Source of the DNA: Parabacteroides sp.
Lineage (GTDB): Bacteria > Bacteroidota > Bacteroidia > Bacteroidales > Tannerellaceae
NCBI GenBank assembly: GCA_020026285.1
Contig: JAHHQS010000103.1
Coordinates: 1 to 14,311 of the forward strand
Length of the DNA: 14,311 bases
Direction of reading: 5' to 3'
Notes under the pieces: model-generated
What the model was told of the DNA's origin: nothing
The model's input: only the letters and a program-made list of their open reading frames with translations
Database searches by the model: none
Shown here: one piece after another, positions 7,502 through 14,311 of the stretch
Position numbering within the stretch: position 1 is the first letter of the stretch
Layout: each line of letters begins with the position of its first letter
Position numbers and translations under genes: made by a program

Positions 7502-8413
7502 ATGAAGAATCTTAAATCGTTGCTTTTGGGCTTTTTAGTTATCTCGTTTTGTGTCAATGCTCAGAATCCGTATGAACGACATTGGAAGAAAAACATAGAG
7601 AAAGTTCGTGTTATATCTTATAATATTTTGAATGGTTTTGATTGGGGAAAAGATTTGGAACGTCAAAATCGATTGGTTGAATGGGTGAAGGAAAAGGATC
7701 CTGAAATTCTTGCTTTAGAAGAATTATGTGGTTTCAATCAGGAAAAACTATCAGCTTTGGCTAAGCAGTGGGGACATCCTTATGCTATGATCGTGAAAGA
7801 AGATGGATATCCTGTAGGGGTAACTTCAAAGAAACCGATTACTTTGAAAGCAAAGGTTTTGGAAAATTGTGGACATGGACTTTTACATGTCGAGACTTAC
7901 GGACTGAATATTTTAGTTACACATTTAAATCCGTCGGATGCAAAAAAACGAAATGTAGAGGCTCAGACAATTATCAAATATATTAAAGATAACAAGTTAA
8001 CTGATCTGTTGTTGATGGGTGATATGAATTCTCATTCTCCGATTGATGCCGATTATATGGAATCTCATGCCATTCAGTTGTTGGCGAAATATGGAGGAAG
8101 GCAGAGTACGAACTTGATAAACGGTAAATTTGATTATTCTGTTATTTCTCATTTCCTGTCATTCCCGATGATTGATATCTGTCGTTTGTTCGTTCAGCCA
8201 GAAAACAGAGTATCTTTCCCAACTCCTATTTTGATGGGACAATCGAAACAAAAGAATGTTCGGGAAAGAACGGATGAACGTTTGGATTATATTTTTGCAA
8301 CACCGGAATTGGCAGAAAAGGCCGTCGATGGATTTATCTGGAATGGTGAGGATACTTATTATTTATCAGACCATTTTCCGGTAGGTATCGATTTGTTGTT
8401 TGAATATGAATAA
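7502..8413 (+). CDS. Secreted EEP-fold metal-dependent hydrolase (second copy)
   Basis: This 303-residue protein has a signal peptide ending in VNA at residue 20 and the full set of EEP motifs: SYNILNG with Asn41, LALEEL with Glu73 and Glu74, VTHLNPSD with His140, LMGDMNSHSP with Asp173 and Asn175, a DERLDYIF segment, and a final SDHFPVG with Asp290 and His291. It is clearly diverged from the first EEP protein in the window: shorter, with different motif surroundings and the standard SDH ending, so the two are not a recent duplication. Expected activity is Mg2+-dependent phosphoester hydrolysis outside the cytoplasm. Secreted DNase, phosphatase and glycan phosphodiesterase roles are all possible. 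It follows the MBL gene closely and is probably co-transcribed with it. Confidence 0.82.
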   Translation: MKNLKSLLLGFLVISFCVNAQNPYERHWKKNIEKVRVISYNILNGFDWGKDLERQNRLVEWVKEKDPEILALEELCGFNQEKLSALAKQWGHPYAMIVKEDGYPVGVTSKKPITLKAKVLENCGHGLLHVETYGLNILVTHLNPSDAKKRNVEAQTIIKYIKDNKLTDLLLMGDMNSHSPIDADYMESHAIQLLAKYGGRQSTNLINGKFDYSVISHFLSFPMIDICRLFVQPENRVSFPTPILMGQSKQKNVRERTDERLDYIFATPELAEKAVDGFIWNGEDTYYLSDHFPVGIDLLFEYE

Positions 8414-8423
8414 ATATCTCGAG

Positions 8424-8486
8424 AAAAGGCTTTGACCTTTTTCAAAAAAGCTTAGACCTTTTCTCAAAAAGCTTTGAGCTTTTTTT
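8424..8486. repeat. Three tandem 21-base hairpin-forming direct repeats
   Basis: Units start at 8424, 8445 and 8466, each exactly 21 bases. The shared core is AAAAAGCTTTGACCTTTT, with only a few differences between units. Each unit starts A-rich and ends T-rich, so it can fold on itself: unit 1 pairs AAAAGG with CCTTTT, and unit 3 pairs AAAAAGCT with AGCTTTTT. Unit 2 pairs less well. Unit 3 ends in seven T (8480-8486) and could act as a weak intrinsic terminator or attenuator between the second EEP gene and the rhamnosidase gene. Confidence 0.7.
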
Positions 8487-8488
8487 AG

Positions 8489-8504
8489 AAAGGATGCATC
8501 CTTT
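8489..8504. repeat. Perfect 16-base palindrome
   Basis: AAAGGATGCATCCTTT reads the same on both strands and lies two bases after the third 21-base repeat and 58 bases before the rhamnosidase start. It could be a protein-binding site on DNA or part of the same run of hairpins in RNA. The remaining spacer to the next ATG (about 8505-8562) is AT-rich and holds no good TAnnTTTG promoter that I can find. Confidence 0.55.
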
Positions 8505-8562
8505 TGGAAGAGAAATAAAAGATCTTGTTTTTTGAATATAATTAGTTGTAATACTTAAACTT

Positions 8563-11508
8563 ATGAAGTGTAAAACATTGTTGACTCTGACAGCTTGTGT
8601 ATTCGGTTTAATGGGATGTAAGCAAGTTGAGGTAGAAGACAGCCAGCAGGGTGTTTTTGAAAATATCAGAAATAATTTTAAATCTCCGGATAGATCAAGC
8701 AGTGTGAATTGCTGGTGGTGGTGGTTGAATGGAAATGTAACTAAAGAAGCTATAGTTAAAGATTTGGAGGCCATGAAATCTAAATCGTTTCAAGGAGCCA
8801 TGATTTTTGACGCCGGAGGTCATAATCAGAGAGGAAACAAGGATCTTCTGGATGGTCCGTTGTATGGAAGTCCGGAATGGATTGACCTGTTCGTTTTTGC
8901 ATTAGATAATGCTGAAAGGCTTGGGTTGGAAATAGGTTTTAATATTCAGAGTGGATGGAATCTGGGAGGACCTTGTGTAACTCCTCAGTATGCAGCCAAG
9001 CAATTAACCTTCTCGGAAGTTGAAATTAATGGTGGAAAAAATGTTCAGCTCGTATTAAAACAACCTCAGACAAGAGATGATTTTTATAGAGATATAGCAG
9101 TCCTGGCTTTTCCTGTCAATGACGAAAATAGGACCAGACAGGTTATAGAGGCTCTCGATTACAAATTAGGTTTTCATGAATTGGGAGGATCTGCTCCTGA
9201 CTGTAGATTTTTATTAGAAAATGAACCTCGTGACAGGAATCAGAAGAAATCAGAACAAGAATCTTATCTGGTACGATCAGATAAATTGTTGAATTTGACA
9301 GATAAAATGACGGAAAAGGGTAACCTGGAATGGAATGCTCCTGAAGGAAAATGGAAAGTTATGCGTATTGGTTACACTTGTACAAATTCTGTTGTGTCAA
9401 CTTCCAGTAACGACTGGCAAGGTCGCGTGTTGGATTATATGAGTCAGGAAGCTTTCGATTTTTATTGGAATACGGTTGTTGAACCGATATTGCAGAAAGC
9501 CGGACATCATGTAGGAAAGACTCTGACTTTTATGGAAACAGATAGTTGGGAATGCGGTGGCATGAACTGGACAGACTCGTTTGTTTCAGATTTCCAGTCT
9601 TATTGTGGTTATGATCCGATTTCTTATTTACCTCTTGTCGGAGGTTATATCGTGGACAATGTTGATAAATCAAATGCATTCCTGGCAGATTTTAGAAAAA
9701 CAATCGCTCATCTGGTTGCAGAGAAGCATTATGGACGTTTTGCTGAATATGCTCATAAATATCATATGGGAATTCAACCGGAATCAGCCGGACCTCATGC
9801 TGGCCCATTGGATGGAATCAAGAATTATGCCTACAATGATATTGTGATGAGCGAATTCTGGTCTCCTTCACCACATCGTCCGAATATTGAGAATCGTTTC
9901 TTTTTGAAACAGGCATCTTCTACAGCTCATATATATGGAAAGAAGATTGTAGGAGCAGAATCATTTACAACGATTGGCCCGCATTGGAACGATGAATTAT
10001 GGCATGACCAGAAATCTTCTTTTGATCATGAGATCTGTTCCGGACTGAATCGAGTCTATTTTCATACATTCACTTGTTCTCCGAAAGAACAGGGTGTACC
10101 CGGACAGGAATATTTCGCCGGAACACATGTGAATCCCCAGGTAACCTGGTGGAAACATGCTGATGCATTCGTTGACTATATTCACCGGGTACAGTCAATT
10201 GTACAGGAAGGTCAATTTGTAGCTGATGTTCTTTATTATTACGGAGATCATGTTCCCAATGTTTTTCCTTATAAGCATTCGGATCCGGCAGGAGCTATGT
10301 TTGGTTTCGACTATGATGTGACGGATGAAGATGTATTTATGCAGTTGAAGGTTGAAAATGGAAAGGTTGTTGTTCCAAGCGGTATCAGTTATCATGTGCT
10401 GGTATTGCCTGAACATCGAATTTTATCGTATAAAGTATTGAATAAAATCGAAGAATTGGTTTCAGAGGGAGCTCATGTAATTGGTTACAAACCGGAAAAA
10501 GCAGTTTCTTTAGTTGGAGGAGAAAAGGTCGCAAAGAATTTCAAAGAACAGGCCGATAAGGTTTGGGGAATTTCTGCCGATTCAGAAAAGGGTTCTCATA
10601 TTTATGGAAAAGGATCTGTGTCATGGGGTATATCTGCAAAAGAATATTTGTTGGCTCATCAGATTCCTGTAGATTTCAAAATTGAAGGAAATGAAAGTAA
10701 GATGGATTTTGATTACATTCATTATTCTTTCGGAAAGACTCAGGTTTACTTTGTAAGTAATCAGACAGAAAAGGTTCAGAAAGTGAACGCTCAATTCCGT
10801 ATCTCGGGTATGCAACCTGAATTATGGAATGCTTTATCTGGAGACATTCGTGAAGCTGAAGCTTTTACTCAGAAAAAATCATATACATCTGTTCCTTTAA
10901 CATTCGAACCTTACGGTTCTACTTTTGTTGTCTTTCATGAATCGATAAGTTCCTCCAGACAAGGAAAAGCGGATCGTAATTATCCTGATTACGAAGTGTT
11001 GAAAGAGTTGACTGGAGAATGGACTGTCAATTTTGATACTGAATGGGGCGGACCAGCTTCGGTTGTTTTCCCGGAACTTCAGGATTGGACGACTCATACT
11101 GATAAAGGTATCAAGTATTATTCTGGTACAGCAGTGTATCATAAGACTTTCACCTTTGATTCAAAAAAGAATAACTCGGAAAAGTATTTTATTCAGTTGG
11201 AAAATGTCAAGGATGTAGGTATAGCTACTATTCGTATGAATGGAGTGGATAAAGGTATAACCTGGACAAAACCATTCCGTGTTGATGTGACTGATGCTTT
11301 GAAGGAAGGTGAAAATATATTGGAAGTTTCCGTTACGAACTCCTGGTACAATCGGGTCGCTGGAGATGAAATGAATGTTGCTCCTAAAAAATATACAAAG
11401 ACAAATATCGTTCTTAGTCATGATTTCAGAGGTCAATCTCTTTCCGAAATACCTTTGGAACCATCTGGATTGTTGGGACCGGTAACTTTGAGGAAAGCCG
11501 TTAATTGA
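8563..11508 (+). CDS. GH106-like alpha-L-rhamnosidase, lipoprotein
   Basis: The 981-residue protein starts with a lipoprotein signal ending in GLMGC (Cys19). The segment CWWWWLNGNVTKEAIVKDLEAM (50-71, shown in part: WWWWLNGNVTKE) is the hallmark N-terminal motif of GH106-type enzymes, which release alpha-L-rhamnose from plant or microbial glycans by an inverting mechanism. Conserved-looking acidic segments of the catalytic barrel are TFMETDSWE (Glu325, Asp327, Glu330), QPESAG (Glu407) and GAESFT (Glu466); I cannot say which are the catalytic pair. Residues about 805-975 form a C-terminal GH2-like galactose-binding jelly-roll (YYSGTAVYHKTF, then GVDKGITWTKPFRVDVT). The length is in the usual range for the family, with no sign of truncation. 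It lies after the repeat-bearing spacer and 22 bases before the sulfatase. Confidence 0.82.
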   Translation: MKCKTLLTLTACVFGLMGCKQVEVEDSQQGVFENIRNNFKSPDRSSSVNCWWWWLNGNVTKEAIVKDLEAMKSKSFQGAMIFDAGGHNQRGNKDLLDGPLYGSPEWIDLFVFALDNAERLGLEIGFNIQSGWNLGGPCVTPQYAAKQLTFSEVEINGGKNVQLVLKQPQTRDDFYRDIAVLAFPVNDENRTRQVIEALDYKLGFHELGGSAPDCRFLLENEPRDRNQKKSEQESYLVRSDKLLNLTDKMTEKGNLEWNAPEGKWKVMRIGYTCTNSVVSTSSNDWQGRVLDYMSQEAFDFYWNTVVEPILQKAGHHVGKTLTFMETDSWECGGMNWTDSFVSDFQSYCGYDPISYLPLVGGYIVDNVDKSNAFLADFRKTIAHLVAEKHYGRFAEYAHKYHMGIQPESAGPHAGPLDGIKNYAYNDIVMSEFWSPSPHRPNIENRFFLKQASSTAHIYGKKIVGAESFTTIGPHWNDELWHDQKSSFDHEICSGLNRVYFHTFTCSPKEQGVPGQEYFAGTHVNPQVTWWKHADAFVDYIHRVQSIVQEGQFVADVLYYYGDHVPNVFPYKHSDPAGAMFGFDYDVTDEDVFMQLKVENGKVVVPSGISYHVLVLPEHRILSYKVLNKIEELVSEGAHVIGYKPEKAVSLVGGEKVAKNFKEQADKVWGISADSEKGSHIYGKGSVSWGISAKEYLLAHQIPVDFKIEGNESKMDFDYIHYSFGKTQVYFVSNQTEKVQKVNAQFRISGMQPELWNALSGDIREAEAFTQKKSYTSVPLTFEPYGSTFVVFHESISSSRQGKADRNYPDYEVLKELTGEWTVNFDTEWGGPASVVFPELQDWTTHTDKGIKYYSGTAVYHKTFTFDSKKNNSEKYFIQLENVKDVGIATIRMNGVDKGITWTKPFRVDVTDALKEGENILEVSVTNSWYNRVAGDEMNVAPKKYTKTNIVLSHDFRGQSLSEIPLEPSGLLGPVTLRKAVN

Positions 11509-11530
11509 TATACTGAAAAACAAAAGAAAA

Positions 11531-13018
11531 ATGGATAAGAGAATATTATTGACTTTACCTTGTTGGACTGCATTGATCCCTTTAGCAGTCGATGCCCAAC
11601 AGATTCAGCAGCCTAACATTATTATTATAGAAGCAGACGATTTAGGATATGGAGATTTGAGCTGTTATGGTGCGACCTCTTTGAATACTCCGGGGATGGA
11701 TCGGCTGGCAAGAGAGGGACTTCGGTTTACTGATGCCCATTGTACAGCTGCAACATCCACGCCAAGTCGTTATTCCTTGCTTACAGGCATGTATCCATGG
11801 AGTAATGTGGATGCAAAAATCCTTCCGGGAAATGCAGCTTTGATTATCGATACCAAGAGAATAACCTTGCCTAAGGTGATGCAGCAGGCAGGATATGTAA
11901 CAGGTACAGTAGGTAAATGGCATTTAGGTTTGGGAAATGGAGCGGTAGACTGGAATAAAAAGATTTATCCTGGAGCTAAAGAGGTTGGTTATGATTATTC
12001 TTTTATTCAGGCAGCCACTAATGACCGTGTCCCTTGTATCTTTATAGAAAATGGTGAAGGTGTTGGTTTGGAAGCTGATGATCCATTGTTTGTGAATTAC
12101 CGGGAGAATTTTAAAGGAGAACCAACAGGAAAAGATAATCCTGAATTATTAAAAATGCATCCAAGTGTCGGACATGGAGGTTCTATAGTCAACCAGGTTC
12201 CTCGAATAGGATTCCAGACAGGAGGAAAAGCTGCTCAATGGAAGGATGAGGAAATGGCTGAACTGTTTTTGAACAAGGCAAAAATGTTTATTCGCGAAAA
12301 TAAGGACAAGCCTTTCTTTTTGTATTATGGTCTGCATCAGCCTCACGTACCCCGTGTTCCGAATGAGAAGTTTGTAGGGAAAAGCGGTATGGGACCACGT
12401 GGAGATGTTATTCTTGAAGCCGACTGGTGTGTAGCAGAATTCCTGAAAGAAATGGATAAGTTGGGACTAACAGAAAATTCATTAGTTATATTCACAAGTG
12501 ACAATGGTCCCGTTTTGGATGATGGCTATCAGGATCAGGCAGAGGAACTGGTAGGAAATCATAAACCGGCCGGTCCGTATCGAGGATGGAAAACTGAACG
12601 TTATCATGGAGGAACTTGTATTCCATTCATCGTTCGTTGGCCGGGAGTGGTTAATCCCGGAGTTTCCCGGGCTTTTGTCTCACATATCGATTTATTAGCA
12701 TCATTAGCATCTTTGACCGGGCAGAGTTATCCTGATAGAACAGATAGCCAGAATCTATTGCCAGCCTTTCTTGGTAGAAGTGAGAAAGGACGTTCGGAAA
12801 TGGTCATAGAAGGAATGTTGGATTATGCCTATCGGCAGGGAGATTGGGTCATGATACCTCCATATCCTCGTCAGTCGAAGGTCTATGAATTGTATAATTT
12901 GAAAGAAGATCCCGGACAGGAACATAATCTGGCAGATCAGAATCCCAAGTTATTACGTCAGATGATGATGCGTTTTGAACAATTGAAACGGGAAACAAAT
13001 AAAATAACAAATTATTAG
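11531..13018 (+). CDS. S1-family sulfatase, serine type, secreted
   Basis: This 495-residue sulfatase removes sulfate esters, most likely from a sugar. An N-terminal signal peptide ends near VDA (residue 22). The metal site shows as EADDLGYGD with Asp36 and Asp37 and again as TSDNGP with Asp324 and Asn325. The active-site signature is TSTPSRYSLLTG (75-86): Ser76, not Cys, is the residue to be oxidised to formylglycine, so maturation needs a radical-SAM anSME enzyme, which is not in this window. GKWHLG (128-133) is also typical of the family. It resembles the many Bacteroides S1 sulfatases acting on host or plant glycans; I do not assign a subfamily or the sulfated position. It is the last gene before a terminator and probably shares a transcript with the rhamnosidase. 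Confidence 0.9.
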   Translation: MDKRILLTLPCWTALIPLAVDAQQIQQPNIIIIEADDLGYGDLSCYGATSLNTPGMDRLAREGLRFTDAHCTAATSTPSRYSLLTGMYPWSNVDAKILPGNAALIIDTKRITLPKVMQQAGYVTGTVGKWHLGLGNGAVDWNKKIYPGAKEVGYDYSFIQAATNDRVPCIFIENGEGVGLEADDPLFVNYRENFKGEPTGKDNPELLKMHPSVGHGGSIVNQVPRIGFQTGGKAAQWKDEEMAELFLNKAKMFIRENKDKPFFLYYGLHQPHVPRVPNEKFVGKSGMGPRGDVILEADWCVAEFLKEMDKLGLTENSLVIFTSDNGPVLDDGYQDQAEELVGNHKPAGPYRGWKTERYHGGTCIPFIVRWPGVVNPGVSRAFVSHIDLLASLASLTGQSYPDRTDSQNLLPAFLGRSEKGRSEMVIEGMLDYAYRQGDWVMIPPYPRQSKVYELYNLKEDPGQEHNLADQNPKLLRQMMMRFEQLKRETNKITNY

Positions 13019-13021
13019 TGG

Positions 13022-13075
13022 AAGGAAGCATTCAGGAACGATCAACAATAGATACTCTGAATGTTTCCTTTTTTT
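13022..13075 (+). terminator. Intrinsic terminator after the sulfatase
   Basis: The arms AAGGAAGCATTCAG (13022-13035) and CTGAATGTTTCC (13057-13068) plus two T pair over 14 bases with one G-T wobble. The loop is large (21 bases). Seven T follow at 13069-13075, two of them shared with the stem base. It separates the enzyme genes from the sigma factor unit. Confidence 0.78.
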
Positions 13076-13085
13076 GAATAAAGAT

Positions 13086-13115
13086 ATTGTGTTTCTTAAT
13101 ATTTGTTTATTTTTG
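13086..13115 (+). promoter_or_regulatory. Candidate promoter of the sigma factor gene
   Basis: TATTTTTG at 13108-13115 matches the -7 consensus TAnnTTTG, and ATTG at 13086-13089 is a near-match to the -33 TTTG with an 18-base spacer. Transcription would begin near 13122, about 33 bases before the ATG. The -7 octamer is identical to the one before the MBL gene. Confidence 0.55.
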
Positions 13116-13154
13116 TGAGTCAAGAGACATTCAAAGTGTTGTAAATAGAAAATA

Positions 13155-13742
13155 ATGAAAGGAACAAAAGTAGATAAGACTGATTTATTATTTCGAAAAG
13201 TCACTCTTTATGATGATGAAGAGGCTTATAGAATTTTGTTCTATGATTTCTTTTCACCTCTATGTGTTTTTGCCTATCGTTTTCTGGAAGATAAAGAAGC
13301 TTGTGAAGATGCAGTTCAGGAGATTTTTTATCAATTTTGGAAGAATCGTAAAGATTTAGAGATTCATGTTTCTGCTCGTAGCTATTTGTTGACTTGTGTA
13401 AGAAATGCATGTATGGATCTACTTCGTCGCCAAGAAGTAGAAAGGAAGTGGATGGAAAAGACTATGGAGAAGGAATATGAAGATAATAAAGAAGATTTGT
13501 ATACAACAGTAGATTTGGAACAGTTGTTGAATAATGCATTAGATAAACTTCCAGAAAAAATGTCTTCAACTTTTCGTATGAATCGTTTCGAAGGAAAAAC
13601 TTATGCTGAGATAGCCGAAGAAAAGCAAATATCAGTTAAAACAGTGGAAGCTTATATGACTAAGACACTGAAATTCTTGAAAGAGGAATTAAAAGATTAT
13701 TTGCCTTTATTTATGATTATTTGGCCTAATTTGTTAGGGTAA
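13155..13742 (+). CDS. ECF-type RNA polymerase sigma factor
   Basis: The 195-residue protein has the two-domain layout of extracytoplasmic-function sigma factors. Residues about 24-92 form sigma region 2 (FSPLCVFAYRFL, then EDAVQEIFYQFWKNR), which binds core polymerase and the -10 element. Residues about 128-178 form region 4 (LDKLPEKMSSTF, then the helix-turn-helix YAEIAEEKQISVKTVEAYM), which reads the -35 element. The linker is rich in Glu and Lys. It resembles the FecI-like sigma factors of Bacteroidota that are held by a FecR-type anti-sigma factor and switch on SusC/SusD operons when a glycan is sensed. The next gene is such an anti-sigma factor, 42 bases downstream. The C-terminal tail (LPLFMIIWPNLLG) is hydrophobic, which is unusual but short. 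Confidence 0.9.
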   Translation: MKGTKVDKTDLLFRKVTLYDDEEAYRILFYDFFSPLCVFAYRFLEDKEACEDAVQEIFYQFWKNRKDLEIHVSARSYLLTCVRNACMDLLRRQEVERKWMEKTMEKEYEDNKEDLYTTVDLEQLLNNALDKLPEKMSSTFRMNRFEGKTYAEIAEEKQISVKTVEAYMTKTLKFLKEELKDYLPLFMIIWPNLLG

Positions 13743-13784
13743 AATAGTAAAGAAAACGTCTTTTTAATAAAAAGCGAATTTTTA

Positions 13785-14311
13785 ATGGAATTGAGAAAAG
13801 ATAATAATATGATGCAGTCGGAATGGGATGATGAAATGAAATCTGTTCTGAAGTTATCAGATCAACTACAGATGCAGAAAAGTATTGATGTCGATAAAAA
13901 TTGGAGTGTCCTTCAGCATAGAATTCATCAGGAAAAAAATCGTATTTCTGTATTCTATTGGATTCGTAATATTGCTGCTATTTTATTATTGCCTTTAATA
14001 GTCTTGTCGATCTATTTATATGATCAAACATCTAAGTTAAAATCAATTCCTGTAAATCAATTAGAAACAGTTACGGCTTATGGTATTCGAACAAAAGTCG
14101 TTTTGTCTGATGGTTCAGAAGTATGGTTGAATTCAGGTTCAAAATTAATATATCCGGAAAAATTCACAGGAGATACTCGTCTGGTGACATTATCAGGAGA
14201 AGCCTATTTTAAAGTAAAATCAGATAAAGATCATCGTTTTGATGTAAAAACATCCGATGGTATAAAAGTAAGTGCTTATGGAACTGAATTTAACGTGGAA
14301 GCTTATGAAGA
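13785..14311 (+). CDS. FecR-like anti-sigma factor (partial, runs off the window)
   Basis: An open frame from the ATG at 13785 runs for 175 codons to the window edge without a stop. Residues 1-60 are a charged cytoplasmic segment with DKNWSVLQHRI, as in the sigma-binding part of Bacteroidota FecR proteins. Residues about 62-79 form one membrane helix (NIAAILLLPLIVLSIYLY). From about residue 95 the periplasmic FecR domain begins, with VVLSDGSEVWLNSGSKLIYP and LVTLSGEAYFKV, then VSAYGTEFNV. The missing C-terminal part would normally contact the plug domain of a SusC-like TonB-dependent receptor. It should hold the upstream sigma factor inactive until substrate arrives. The leader is A/T-rich and contains a small hairpin (13757-13776), with no clear Shine-Dalgarno sequence. 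Confidence 0.88.
   Translation, partial: MELRKDNNMMQSEWDDEMKSVLKLSDQLQMQKSIDVDKNWSVLQHRIHQEKNRISVFYWIRNIAAILLLPLIVLSIYLYDQTSKLKSIPVNQLETVTAYGIRTKVVLSDGSEVWLNSGSKLIYPEKFTGDTRLVTLSGEAYFKVKSDKDHRFDVKTSDGIKVSAYGTEFNVEAYE

Noticed and set aside
8424..8486. Possible CRISPR array
   Set aside because: The 21-base units are directly adjacent with no spacers, and no cas genes are nearby.
8442..8774. Open frame of 110 codons on the - strand over the repeat spacer and rhamnosidase start
   Set aside because: It overlaps the rhamnosidase signal peptide and WWWW motif; its C-terminal repeated residues only reflect the 21-base DNA repeats, whose period is a multiple of three.
11161..11523. Open frame of 120 codons on the - strand at the end of the rhamnosidase gene
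   Set aside because: It is antisense to the conserved C-terminal jelly-roll and shows no domain or start signal.
13757..13776. Small hairpin between the sigma and anti-sigma genes
   Set aside because: The stem is almost all A-T pairs with a three-base loop and a bulge, and no T-tract follows close by, so a terminator call is not supported.

Overview
The window is AT-rich and looks like the genome of a gut-type Bacteroidales bacterium (Bacteroides, Parabacteroides or a close relative). The evidence is a set of secreted or lipoprotein carbohydrate enzymes all read in one direction, promoter elements of the Bacteroidota type (TAnnTTTG), mostly A-rich gene starts without Shine-Dalgarno sequences, and an ECF sigma factor followed by a FecR-type anti-sigma factor. 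All nine genes are on the + strand. I see no RNA genes, insertion sequences or CRISPR arrays.

Region 1 (about 1-6075) is one likely transcript. It has a candidate promoter at the left edge, a GH2-type glycosidase lipoprotein, a secreted six-hairpin-like (alpha/alpha-barrel) glycosidase of unassigned family, and a secreted endonuclease/exonuclease/phosphatase (EEP) fold hydrolase. It ends in a strong intrinsic terminator.

Region 2 (about 6080-13075) is a second likely transcription unit. It starts with a dyad and a candidate promoter, then a metallo-beta-lactamase (MBL) fold lipoprotein with an unusually strong ribosome binding site, and a second secreted EEP hydrolase. A 149-base spacer follows, holding three 21-base direct repeats and a 16-base palindrome. 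Next come a GH106-like alpha-L-rhamnosidase lipoprotein and a serine-type S1 sulfatase, and then a second intrinsic terminator.

Region 3 (about 13080 to the end) holds an ECF sigma factor with its own candidate promoter and the first 175 codons of a FecR-like anti-sigma factor. In Bacteroidota such a pair usually controls a SusC/SusD glycan-uptake operon, which would lie to the right of the window.

Together this looks like the enzyme part of a polysaccharide or glycoconjugate utilisation locus. Enzymes that remove sugars (GH2, six-hairpin, GH106) and sulfate sit beside three exported metal-dependent hydrolases of phosphoester-type folds (two EEP, one MBL). My inference, not shown by the sequence, is that the target glycan contains rhamnose and sulfate and may also carry phosphate or phosphodiester groups. 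No SusC/D transporter or sulfatase-maturing enzyme is seen in the window.
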